Assembly (NCBI RefSeq): GCF_916619195.1
Contig: NZ_CAKAKL010000001.1
Coordinates: 992,001-1,056,000, forward strand
Source: Inquilinus sp. Marseille-Q2685
GTDB taxonomy: Bacteria > Pseudomonadota > Alphaproteobacteria > DSM-16000 > Inquilinaceae
Length of the DNA: 64,000 nt
Direction of reading: 5' to 3'
The translations under genes were made by a program, and so were the position numbers. Below the pieces are notes generated by a model that had not been told where the DNA came from, made no database searches, and saw nothing but the letters and a program-made list of their open reading frames with translations. Shown here piece by piece: positions 27,678-39,084 of the stretch (its first letter is position 1; every line of letters begins with the position of its first letter).

Positions 27678-29708
27678 ATGGCCACTTTTGACGGCTCTAA
27701 CAACGCCGAGATCATACCGAACCTCGTCATCGGACCCGTCCAGGCGATCGGGAACGACTTCGTCAACGCGCTCGGCGGCGACGACGTCGCCATCGGCTGG
27801 TCCGGCGACGACGTGATCCGCGGCGGCGCGGGGGCCGACGTGATCATCGGCGGTCTGCTCAACGCCGCCGGCGTCATCACCCTCTCGGGCATCGATGCGG
27901 CGGACTACACCACCTCGGTCGACGGCGTGACGGTCGACCTGTCGGTGCTGGTCAGCCTGACCCTGCCGATCCTGGGCATCAACATCCAGCTCACCGGCGC
28001 CTCGCAGGGCTTCGGCGGCGACGCCCAGGGCGACTACCTGGTCGGCATCGTCAACTTGATCGGCTCCAACACCGGAGGCGACAATCTCAGCGGCAGCGCC
28101 GCGGCGAACACGCTGAACGGCCAGGCCGGCGACGACACTCTCGACGGCCAGGGCGGCAACGACATCCTCCTCGGCGGCGTCGGGGACGACCTGCTGGTCG
28201 GCGGCGGCGGTGCCGATTCGCTGCAGGGCGGGGCCGGCACCAACGACACCGCGGATTATTCCGGCTCCGCCACGCCCGTGACCGTGAACCTGACCACCGG
28301 CACCGGCAGCGGCGGCGACGCCCAGGGCGACACCCTGACCGGCATCGAGCGCGTGATCGGGACGGCCGGGAACGACAACCTCACCGGATCGGCGGGCAAC
28401 GACACGCTCGTCGGCGGCGCCGGGGCCGACACCCTCACCGGCGGCGGCGGCGTCGACACGGCCGACTACTCCGGCTCCGGCGCCGGCGTCGATGTCGATC
28501 TGCAGAACGGCACCGCCAGCGGCGGCGACGCCGAAGGCGACACGCTGAACGGCATCAGCAACCTGACGGGCACCGACTTCGTCGACCACCTCTACGGCAA
28601 CGCGTCGGCCAACACCATCCTCGGCCTCGACGGCAACGACACGCTCCGCGGCGGCGGCGGCGGCGACGCCATCGACGGCGGGGCCGGCTCGGACTTCGCC
28701 AACTACCAGGGCTCGGCGGCCGCGGTCTCGGTCAACCTGCTGACCGGCGCCACCAGCGGCGGCGACGCGGCCGGCGACGTGCTGACCAATATCGAGAACC
28801 TGTACGGGTCGAGCTTCGACGACACCCTGACCGGCGACAACGCGCGCAACATCCTCGGCGGCGAGATCGGCAACGACACGCTCGTCGGCAATGGCGGCGA
28901 CGACGCGCTCTCCGGCGAGGACGGCAACGACAACCTCGACGGCGGCGACGGCAACGACCGCCTCGTCGGCGGCGCCGGCAACGACATCGCCAATGGCGGG
29001 GCCAACGCCGACTCGGTCGACGGCGGCGCCGGCGACGACACCATCAACGGCGATGCCGGGGCCGACGCGCGCGCCGGCGGCGCCGGCACCGACACGATCA
29101 ACGGCAAGGACGGCAACGACATCGTCAACGGCGGCGCCGGGGCCGACGCGATCGACGGCGGCGCCGGCATCGACACCGCCTACTACATCGACAGCGCCTC
29201 GGGCGTGACCGTCAACCTGACGGCGGACACCGCCTCAGGCGGCGACGCCACCGGCGACACACTGGACAATATCGAGCAGCTCTACGGCTCGAACTTCGTC
29301 GACACGCTGACCGGCGACACCGGCAGGAACCGGCTCTGGGGCAATGGCGGCGACGACGTGCTGACGGGTGGCGCCGGGGCCGACACGCTGAAGGGCGGCG
29401 CCGGCAACGACAGCTTCGTCTACACCGCGGTCGGCGACAGCACCCTCGCCGCGGCAGGCCGCGACACGATCGAGGACTTCTCGACCGGCGACCGGATCGA
29501 CCTGTCCGCGATCGACGCCAACGGCTCGGGCGGGGCCTTCACCTTCGGCACCGGCAACTTCACCGGTGTGGCCGGAGAGCTGCGGGTGGTGGCCATCCCC
29601 CACGGCTACCAGGCGGTCTATGGCGACACCAACGGCGACAAGGTCGCCGACATCGCCATCGTCGTCCTGTCCGACCACACCCTGACCGCCAGCGACTTCG
29701 TGCTCTGA
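27678..29708 (+). CDS. RTX calcium-binding repeat protein, 676 aa
   Basis: Starts at ATG 27678 directly after GGGGGAGG, a near-perfect ribosome-binding site. The body consists of RTX repeats (for example GGAGADTLTGGGGVD) interleaved with a recurring module of about 90 residues of the form DYSGSxxxVxVxLxxGTASGGDAxGD, seen at least five times, with ADYTTSVDGVTVDLS as an early copy. The C-terminus is a serralysin-like module (DTIEDFSTGDRIDLSAIDA) ending SDFVL. No N-terminal signal. It fits a type I-secreted surface or extracellular protein; no enzyme domain seen. Confidence 0.87.
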   Translation: MATFDGSNNAEIIPNLVIGPVQAIGNDFVNALGGDDVAIGWSGDDVIRGGAGADVIIGGLLNAAGVITLSGIDAADYTTSVDGVTVDLSVLVSLTLPILGINIQLTGASQGFGGDAQGDYLVGIVNLIGSNTGGDNLSGSAAANTLNGQAGDDTLDGQGGNDILLGGVGDDLLVGGGGADSLQGGAGTNDTADYSGSATPVTVNLTTGTGSGGDAQGDTLTGIERVIGTAGNDNLTGSAGNDTLVGGAGADTLTGGGGVDTADYSGSGAGVDVDLQNGTASGGDAEGDTLNGISNLTGTDFVDHLYGNASANTILGLDGNDTLRGGGGGDAIDGGAGSDFANYQGSAAAVSVNLLTGATSGGDAAGDVLTNIENLYGSSFDDTLTGDNARNILGGEIGNDTLVGNGGDDALSGEDGNDNLDGGDGNDRLVGGAGNDIANGGANADSVDGGAGDDTINGDAGADARAGGAGTDTINGKDGNDIVNGGAGADAIDGGAGIDTAYYIDSASGVTVNLTADTASGGDATGDTLDNIEQLYGSNFVDTLTGDTGRNRLWGNGGDDVLTGGAGADTLKGGAGNDSFVYTAVGDSTLAAAGRDTIEDFSTGDRIDLSAIDANGSGGAFTFGTGNFTGVAGELRVVAIPHGYQAVYGDTNGDKVADIAIVVLSDHTLTASDFVL

Positions 29709-29722
29709 GTCCCCTCGGGCAC

Positions 29723-29757
29723 AGCCCCGCCCTGCTCCGGCAGGGTGGGGCTTTTTT
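29723..29757 (+). terminator. Rho-independent terminator of RTX gene
   Basis: The stem AGCCCCGCCCTGC pairs with GGCAGGGTGGGGCT (one G bulge or mismatch) around a three-base loop and is followed directly by six T residues, 14 bases after the RTX stop. Confidence 0.9.
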
Positions 29758-29866
29758 GTCCTGCTCCCCGGCGGCGGTACGCGCAGCTTGGCCCGGGCCG
29801 GTGCTGTGGCGGATACTCCGCTTCGGCAGGCCGGCCGGGACCGGTCGCGGGAGAGGCGGAACGGGG

Positions 29867-30604
29867 ATGCGGCTCACATCAGCTCTGCTCGCGGGCGCGC
29901 TTCTCGCTCTCTCCGCCCTGGCCGCTTCGGCCGCCGCCCCGCTGCTGCCGGGGCTCGGTCCCGACGATCGGCGCGTGCCGGTGGACGGCACCGCCGCCCC
30001 CTGGCGCAGCCTGACCAAGGTGCAGACCGGGATCGGCGGCCGCTGCACCGGGGCCCTGATCGGCCCCCGCCGCGTGCTGACCGCGGCGCACTGCCTGTTC
30101 AACCCGCGGACCCAGCGCTTCCTGCCGGCCTCGTCGCTGCATGTGCTGTTCGGCTACGAGCGCGGGGAGTTCCTCGAGCACGCCCTGGTCACCCGGGTGA
30201 TCCGTGCCGACGCCTATGACCCGCAGCGGCCGCGCGAGGACTATGCGGCGGATTGGGCGATCCTGGTGCTCGCCGCCGATGCGCCGCCACAGGCGCCGCC
30301 GCTCCTGGTCGCGGATGCGATGCCGCAGCCGGGCACGGCGGTCGTTCTGGGCGGCTACAGCCAGGACAAGGCGCAGATCATCACCGCCGACACCGCCTGC
30401 ATGGTGCTGGGCACCGACCGCACGACCAAGGGGCCGGTGCTGATCCACGACTGCAACGGCACCCGCGGCACCAGCGGCAGCCCGCTGCTCGAGCTGCGGG
30501 ACGGCGACTGGCAGGTGGTGGGCATCGCCGTCGCTGGCTCGATCGACCGGCTGGCCCTGAACTTCGCGGTCCCGTCCTCCGCCTTCGCCGCCGAGGTGCG
30601 GTAG
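29867..30604 (+). CDS. Secreted trypsin-like serine protease (S1), 245 aa
   Basis: A Sec signal peptide (MRLTSALLAGALLALSALAA) is followed by a compact S1 domain. The catalytic triad is visible: H75 in VLTAAHCLF, D129 in YAADWAILVL and S203 in GTRGTSGSPLLE. The cysteines in RCTGAL/AAHCLF and in CMVLG/HDCNG probably form disulfides in the periplasm or outside. The ATG at 29867 is preceded by GGGAGAGG. The frame is open upstream to the terminator, but only the part from 29867 looks like protein. Substrate unknown; the location after an RTX gene may be chance. Confidence 0.88.
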   Translation: MRLTSALLAGALLALSALAASAAAPLLPGLGPDDRRVPVDGTAAPWRSLTKVQTGIGGRCTGALIGPRRVLTAAHCLFNPRTQRFLPASSLHVLFGYERGEFLEHALVTRVIRADAYDPQRPREDYAADWAILVLAADAPPQAPPLLVADAMPQPGTAVVLGGYSQDKAQIITADTACMVLGTDRTTKGPVLIHDCNGTRGTSGSPLLELRDGDWQVVGIAVAGSIDRLALNFAVPSSAFAAEVR

Positions 30605-30609
30605 CGGCG

Positions 30610-30834
30610 TCAGCCCTTCTCCTGCCGCCGGTCGCAGACGACCTTGAGATAGCGGCCCTCGCCCAGCTCAGGCCCCAGCGCGGTGCCGGCCAGCATCGCT
30701 TGGCCGGTGAAGCCGCAGCCGAGCGGCGACGGCGCCGCCGGACCGGCGACGACATCGACCGCGGTGTCCCGGTTGCAGTCGCGCTGCGGCATCGCCGTGG
30801 CGCAGACGAGGATGAGGGTCGTGAACATGTCCAT
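30610..30834 (-). CDS. Small hypothetical protein with hydrophobic N-terminus, 74 aa
   Basis: ATG 30834 opens MDMFTTLILVCATAMPQRDC and the chain ends YLKVVCDRR. The pattern (ILVC near the start, a DC then GQAMLAGTALGPELGEG) resembles a family of short conserved proteins I have seen in alphaproteobacterial genomes without a known function. A GGGAGCGGA lies upstream. It is convergent with the protease gene, five bases apart. Three or four cysteines suggest disulfides. Confidence 0.6.
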   Translation of the reverse strand: MDMFTTLILVCATAMPQRDCNRDTAVDVVAGPAAPSPLGCGFTGQAMLAGTALGPELGEGRYLKVVCDRRQEKG

Positions 30835-31129
30835 GATGCTTCCGCTCCCTGGGTTGCGCACCACCCCGGGGCTTCCTCCGGCACATTGGTCCTGGATCGA
30901 CAACCGATCCGCGCGAAGGCTGGTTTCCTCCGCGGCCGCGATGATCGCCTTCACGACGTAGGTATTGTGCACCGCAACATAGACGGGGGCAAGCCGACCG
31001 GCGTGCCGGAGCCAGCCTCACAACCGCCATGGAATGATGGTACAGGTGGATGCAGGTGAGCAGGGGCGGCTCTGCCCGAACCGTGGATGAGCCGGCCTGC
31101 GCGGGCAGTGTTCGTCTGATCGGGGGGGA

Positions 31130-31852
31130 ATGATGCAGCGGATCCTACTGTGCGCCTTCATCTGGATGGCCGCGATCTGGCCGGCGGCGGGTCAGGCGCA
31201 GGACATGTTCTGGTCGACGACCCTGCCTGCGATCACCGGCACCGATACGCTCGGCCTTCACCTGCGCAGCCTGAGGGAGCAGCAAGACGGGAGTCGGCAG
31301 AGCGCGCAGCCGGCCCCCGCCCCCTCCGCCACGGCCTTCCGCTACACCCCGTCGCCCCGGCGTCGTGCCGCCAACCTGGCGCAGTTCGTAGCCAAAAGCC
31401 GGCAGAACGATCCGAAGGGCGCCGCGGATCTCGAAAGGCTGTTCGCCTCCACCGACGTGGTCGAGGCCATGCGGGCCCCGCTGGCCGAGGCCGGGCTGCG
31501 GATCGACGATGTCGCCGATGCCTATGCCGTCTACTGGATCAATGCCTGGCAGGCCAGCCGCGGCGTCGACGACGACGTCAGCCGCCGCATGGCGACGGCG
31601 GTCAGGAACCAGGTGGCCGGCGTGATGGCGTCCACCGGCGCGTTGCGCGGAGCGAGCGACGCCGCCAAGCAGGAGATGGCCGAAAGCCTGCTGATCCAGG
31701 CGGCGCTGATCGCGGCGGCAATGGAGCAGAGCAAGAGCAGTCCCGAGCTCGGCCGCCAGCTCGCTGCAGCGGTGTCGCAGGGTGCGCGCGGGATGAACCT
31801 GGATCTCGCTGCCATGACCTTGACCGAGGACGGGTTCGTCCCCGCGAACTGA
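31130..31852 (+). CDS. Secreted hypothetical protein, DUF6683-like, 240 aa
   Basis: A signal peptide (MQRILLCAFIWMAAIWPAAG, cut after AQA) precedes a proline-rich segment and an alpha-helical domain: RRRAANLAQFVAKSRQNDP, DVADAYAVYWINAWQASRG and a C-terminal helix set. The ANLAxFVAKxR and DVADAYAxxWINAW motifs match what I remember of DUF6683. Function not known. Two adjacent ATGs (31130, 31133) follow GGGGGGGAA; the second has the better spacing. Confidence 0.75.
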   Translation: MMQRILLCAFIWMAAIWPAAGQAQDMFWSTTLPAITGTDTLGLHLRSLREQQDGSRQSAQPAPAPSATAFRYTPSPRRRAANLAQFVAKSRQNDPKGAADLERLFASTDVVEAMRAPLAEAGLRIDDVADAYAVYWINAWQASRGVDDDVSRRMATAVRNQVAGVMASTGALRGASDAAKQEMAESLLIQAALIAAAMEQSKSSPELGRQLAAAVSQGARGMNLDLAAMTLTEDGFVPAN

Positions 31853-31860
31853 GCTCGTCT

Positions 31861-32715
31861 CTAAGCCGGGCGCGGATCACGCCAGCTGTAGCGGGGCTCG
31901 TAGCCGAGCACCCGGCGGGCCTTCTCGATCGACAGCAGGGTCTCGTTCGGGCCGAAGGCGCGCTTGCGCGGCACGCCGGGATAGACGGCATCGAGCAGCG
32001 CGTCGTTCGGCGTGCTCATCACCGTGTCGGCATTGGCGATGACGAAGACCTCGGCCCCGGTCAGCCCGGATTCCAGCGCCAGCCGGATCGCCTGAGCTGC
32101 GTCGCGCGCGTCGATATAGGCCCACAGGTTCCAGTTCCGCTTGCGCGGATCGTCGTCGAAGCCCGGGAACTCGGCGTAGCGCTCCGGGTCCATGACGTTG
32201 GACAGGCGCAGGCCGATGATCTTGGCCGCGGGATCCCAGCGGCAGAACTGCTTGGCCATCTCCTCGCCCATCAGCTTGGACAGGGAATAGGCGGTCTCCG
32301 GCCGGCCGGGGTACTCCTCGTCCACCGGCACATAGGGCGGAGGATTTTCGAAGGGCAGGCCCAGCACGGTCTCGCTCGAGGCCCAGACGATGTTGCGGAT
32401 CTTCAGCTGCCGCGCCGCCTCGAACACGTTGTAGGTGCTGACCGTGTTGGTCTCGAAGATAACGTGGTTCGGCGCCAGCCCGGGGGCGCGGATGGCCGCC
32501 AGATGGACGATGCCGGTGACCTGCGACACCCGGTCGTCGATCGCCGAGAAGGCGGCGATGGTCTGGCCGAAATCGGTCAGGTCGACCCGGCTGTGCCGGA
32601 CCGACGGGTCCGCCGGCGGAGCCAGGTCCACCGAGCAGACGTCGTAGCCATGCGCGATCAGGTCCTTCAGGCAGGCGCGCCCCGCCTGGCCGCTGCCGCC
32701 GGTGACGATGATCAT
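31861..32715 (-). CDS. NAD-dependent epimerase/dehydratase (extended SDR), 284 aa
   Basis: Extended short-chain dehydrogenase. Nucleotide-binding motif TGGSGQAGRAC at residues 5-15, the catalytic YSLSK (Y-x-x-x-K) and LRLSNVMDP near residue 185. The start at ATG 32715 follows GGAGGAGTGGATG. Homologues act on nucleotide sugars or sugar acids (for example uronate dehydrogenases); the substrate is not determinable here. The gene is behind a perfect palindrome, ATTGTCTGACAAT at 32737-32749, a likely operator, and shares the strand with the glutathione transferase upstream. Confidence 0.85.
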   Translation of the reverse strand: MIIVTGGSGQAGRACLKDLIAHGYDVCSVDLAPPADPSVRHSRVDLTDFGQTIAAFSAIDDRVSQVTGIVHLAAIRAPGLAPNHVIFETNTVSTYNVFEAARQLKIRNIVWASSETVLGLPFENPPPYVPVDEEYPGRPETAYSLSKLMGEEMAKQFCRWDPAAKIIGLRLSNVMDPERYAEFPGFDDDPRKRNWNLWAYIDARDAAQAIRLALESGLTGAEVFVIANADTVMSTPNDALLDAVYPGVPRKRAFGPNETLLSIEKARRVLGYEPRYSWRDPRPA

Positions 32716-32736
32716 CCACTCCTCCCTCGCCGAACT

Positions 32737-32749
32737 ATTGTCTGACAAT
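32737..32749. promoter_or_regulatory. ATTGTCTGACAAT palindrome, candidate GntR-type operator
   Basis: Six-base inverted arms around a single central base, located 22 bases before the epimerase start and just after the GST stop. The shape N-GT-N-AC-N resembles FadR/FCD-type GntR operators. No GntR gene is present in the window. Confidence 0.5.
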
Positions 32750-32754
32750 ATAGG

Positions 32755-33474
32755 TCAGGGATCGAGCTCGGGATAGTGGCGGAAGATGCCCATCCGGTTG
32801 AACGGGATGCGCCGCGGCGAGGCGAGATAGGCCCTGATGCGCGGCAGCGCCGCCACGCGGTCGTGCAGCGTGGCGAGGCGCGGATGTTTCGGCTCGGCCC
32901 GTGCCATCGCCTTCGGGAAGGCGTAGCGCAGCCCGGCGATCATCTGGAACATTGACAGGTCGGCGGTGGTGACCTGGCCCCCGACCATATGCGTGTCGCC
33001 GGCGGGGTTGCGGGCTAGCACCCTTTCGAAATAGCCGAGGAACTTCGGCAGGCGATGGGCCAGGAAATCCTCGGTCCGGCGCTTCGCCTCCGCCTTCTGG
33101 TCCTCGTAGTACAGGCCGCTGCCGATCGGGTGGTGGGTGTCGTGCACCTCGACCAGGAAATCGGCGATGGTCAGCTGCAGCTGGTGCGTCCACAGCCGCC
33201 CCGCCTCCTCCGCCGGTGCCAGCCCGTGCCGGTCGCCGAGGAACAGCAGAATGTTGGCGGTCTGGCCGATCAGCAGGTCGCCGGCCTTGAGATAGGGCGG
33301 CGCGAAGGGCGGCTCGGCCACCGACCTGTCCTGCAGGAAATGCATCAGCCCGGGCCGGTCGTCATCCTCCTCGCGGGCGACGTCGACATAGTCGGCGCCG
33401 GCCTGCTCCAGCGCCAGCCGGACGAACTCGCCGCGCCCCTGGATCTCGGGCCAGTAGTAGAGCTCATAGGTCAT
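32755..33474 (-). CDS. Glutathione S-transferase, 239 aa
   Basis: Thioredoxin-like N-terminal domain (YELYYWPEIQGRGEFVRLAL, DLLIGQTANILLFLGD with the SNAIL-like loop) and an all-helical C-terminal domain ending with HPRLATLHDRVAALPRIRAY. The active-site residue is probably the tyrosine or serine-equivalent near residues 5-10. I chose ATG 33474 (MTYELYYW) since it is preceded by GAAAGGA; the track start is ten residues further up. Class and substrate not known. Confidence 0.85.
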   Translation of the reverse strand: MTYELYYWPEIQGRGEFVRLALEQAGADYVDVAREEDDDRPGLMHFLQDRSVAEPPFAPPYLKAGDLLIGQTANILLFLGDRHGLAPAEEAGRLWTHQLQLTIADFLVEVHDTHHPIGSGLYYEDQKAEAKRRTEDFLAHRLPKFLGYFERVLARNPAGDTHMVGGQVTTADLSMFQMIAGLRYAFPKAMARAEPKHPRLATLHDRVAALPRIRAYLASPRRIPFNRMGIFRHYPELDP

Positions 33475-33716
33475 CCGCAACATCCTTTCGCTGACGAACG
33501 CCATCGCGAAACGATTTCACGATCGATTCACGCGGGCCGGCTATGCTGACCAGGCTATCCACCCGGATGGTACGCCCATCGGGCCTGACGAGGGCTCGTT
33601 TCGAACAAGGGTGATTTGAGGTCGTCGATAGTCAAACGGGCATTTCGGTCGCCCGCACTCAGACCTCGATGGGCGTCTCTACAGCGGCCGGCGGACGCAA
33701 GCGAGGCGGCAGACCG

Positions 33717-34637
33717 TCAGGAGGTCGGCCCCATCCCCAGGGCCAGCGGCGCGTCCGCCGGCTCGTCGCGTGACCGTAGCCATTTCGCCACGGCGCTGTA
33801 CACCCCGCCGCAGACGATCAGCCCCGCCCCGATCAGGCTGGCGGCCGGGATCTCCTCGTGGAAGACGAAGACGCTGAAGGCCGCCGCCCAGGCGAAGATC
33901 GAATAGTCGATCGCCGCGACGTCGGAGACGCCGCTCAGCCGCAGCCCGCCGATATAGAGCAGGTTGGCCAGGCCGCCGGCGAGCCCGACGCCGATGAAGG
34001 GCAGCCAGTCCTCGGCCGTCGGCCAGACCCATCCCGAATGCAGGATCATGGCCGCGGAGGCCGCCACCATGACGGTGTTGCCCCAGATCGCGGTCACGAT
34101 CGGCGGGTCCGCCTGCCCGGCCCGGCGCGTCGCCACCACGCCCAGGGCGTAGAACAGCGCCGACGCCACGGCGATCAGGGCATAGAGGTTGATCCCGTCG
34201 GTCGGCCGCACGATCAGGAGGCCGCCGGCCAGGGCGACGGCGATCGCGACAATGGTCTCCCGCCCCGCGGGCTCGCGCAGCACGGTGATGCCGAACAGCG
34301 CCATGAACACCGGCGCGGCCAGGGAGATCGCGGTCGCATCGGCCAGCGACAGGCCGGACAGGCTGAGGAAGAAGGTGGCGCCGGCGGCCAGGACGCAGCC
34401 GCCCCGCAGCAGCTGCAGCAGCGGCCTGCGCGACCGCACCGCCTGCATCCCCCTCTCGGCGCCCATGCGGTACTGGACCAGGATCGGGATGTACCCGAAC
34501 AGGGCCCGGATCAGGATGATCTCGGCGACCGGGTAGCTGCCGCTGAGATACTTGGCGAAGGCGTCCATCGTCGCAAAGGCGCCGACGCCCAGGGCATAGA
34601 GCGCGAGTCCCTGCATCTGACGGGGAGAGGTGCGCAC
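33717..34637 (-). CDS. DMT-superfamily (EamA) transporter, 306 aa
   Basis: Ten hydrophobic helices in two EamA repeats. First half from ALYALGVGAFATMDAFAKYL, second from LYALIAVASALFYALGVVA. The motif LSLADATAISLAAPVFMALF in TM3-4 is typical of RhaT/EamA-like exporters. It starts at GTG 34637, or possibly ATG 34616. Drug/metabolite exporters of this kind have broad or unknown cargo. It stands between two minus-strand genes without overlap. Confidence 0.88.
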   Translation of the reverse strand: MRTSPRQMQGLALYALGVGAFATMDAFAKYLSGSYPVAEIILIRALFGYIPILVQYRMGAERGMQAVRSRRPLLQLLRGGCVLAAGATFFLSLSGLSLADATAISLAAPVFMALFGITVLREPAGRETIVAIAVALAGGLLIVRPTDGINLYALIAVASALFYALGVVATRRAGQADPPIVTAIWGNTVMVAASAAMILHSGWVWPTAEDWLPFIGVGLAGGLANLLYIGGLRLSGVSDVAAIDYSIFAWAAAFSVFVFHEEIPAASLIGAGLIVCGGVYSAVAKWLRSRDEPADAPLALGMGPTS

Positions 34638-34753
34638 GGCGAATGGACCTTCTCAAATAAGCGGCTGCCGGGGACGGCACGAATGACGCCATCACAGCAG
34701 GCAATCATGGCCGCATTTGCGCCGGACCGCGCCGGATTGCGGTCTTCTCGTGG

Positions 34754-38005
<3,252 letters not shown>

Positions 38006-38103
38006 GTCGGCTCCGTGTTCCCCGCGCCCGCGGATCCCGTGAAGACTCGGGCGCCGATCGGGCGATGATAGGACGCGGGGCCGGGGCGGCAAACGCCGGA
38101 TGG

Positions 38104-38910
38104 CTATTCCGCCGTCACCGGCAGGAAGCGGGCGAAGGGCTCCTCCACCGTCCGCCGCAGGATGTCGCGGTAGCGGGGATGGCAGGGCTGGTCCGGCCCG
38201 ATGCGGCCGAACTCCGCCGCCGATCCGGCAGCCGCCATCGGCACCAGCACGATCGGTGACGCCACCGGCGTCAACTGCGATCCGGGGCCGGCCTGCAGCG
38301 TGGTCAGGATGCCGTGCATCTCGCCGGTGATGGTCGGTCGGCCGAGGATCGCCATCCGGTACTGTCCGTGGGTGTTGGTCACCAGATAGATGTGGCCGGA
38401 CTGGTTCGGCACCGACACGACGCCGTGCTGGGTGAAGGCCGCGTCGACCCGCTCGGATTCCCGGAACGCCAGGCGCGACCCGGCATCGTCCCAGTGGATT
38501 TCGGTGCGATAGGCATAGATCGCCCGGCGGTCGCCGAAGGACGGCCGCAGCGTCAGGTAGACGCCCTCGATCCAGGACACGGCCGGCCGGGCGTAGGAGC
38601 CGAGATCGGCCGCGGCGACCCCGACCGGCAGGGCCGCCGGCGCGGCGACGACGGGGGCGACCGGCCGCGGCTCCGGGTGGCGCAGCCTGACGCCCAGCGC
38701 CTCCTCCAGCCGGATCAGCGTCGCCAGGGTGAAGGGCCGACGCCCGGACAAGGCCTTCTCCAGCGTCGACAGGCTGATCTTCGCCTGGTCGGCCAGGAAC
38801 TGGCGGGAGATGCGGCGGCGCGCCAGCTCCTCCCGCACCAGCCCAGCGACGGCGTGGCTCTGCTCCTCCGACAGCTCGTGCTCGGCTGGGTGCGTCGACA
38901 ACCCGACCAA
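38104..38910 (-). CDS. XRE-type helix-turn-helix regulator with unknown C-terminal domain, 268 aa
   Basis: Residues about 15-80 form a helix-turn-helix: SHAVAGLVREELARRRISRQ, LADQAKISLSTLEKALSG and LATLIRLEEALGVRLR. The remaining 180 residues (GVYLTLRPSFGDRRAIYAYR, FTQHGVVSVPNQSGHIYLV) fold as an unknown domain, possibly ligand-binding. The start is uncertain: I use TTG 38910 because AGGAGG precedes it with good spacing; TTG 38901 and TTG 38964 are alternatives. It is convergent with nothing nearby and faces the sortase cluster. Confidence 0.75.
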   Translation of the reverse strand: MVGLSTHPAEHELSEEQSHAVAGLVREELARRRISRQFLADQAKISLSTLEKALSGRRPFTLATLIRLEEALGVRLRHPEPRPVAPVVAAPAALPVGVAAADLGSYARPAVSWIEGVYLTLRPSFGDRRAIYAYRTEIHWDDAGSRLAFRESERVDAAFTQHGVVSVPNQSGHIYLVTNTHGQYRMAILGRPTITGEMHGILTTLQAGPGSQLTPVASPIVLVPMAAAGSAAEFGRIGPDQPCHPRYRDILRRTVEEPFARFLPVTAE

Positions 38911-39084
38911 GGCGCCCTCCTCCGCACAGATCCGCACCGATCCGCACAGGGCGGTGCGCAGCAAGACCTATCCCGGCCGCCGCCTGCGGAACAAGCCGGA
39001 TCATCACCGTGGCCGGACAAAGCCCCTCGGACCGACAAAAAACCCAGGCCGGACGGACGCCGGCCGAGGTTCACGGAGGGTTCG

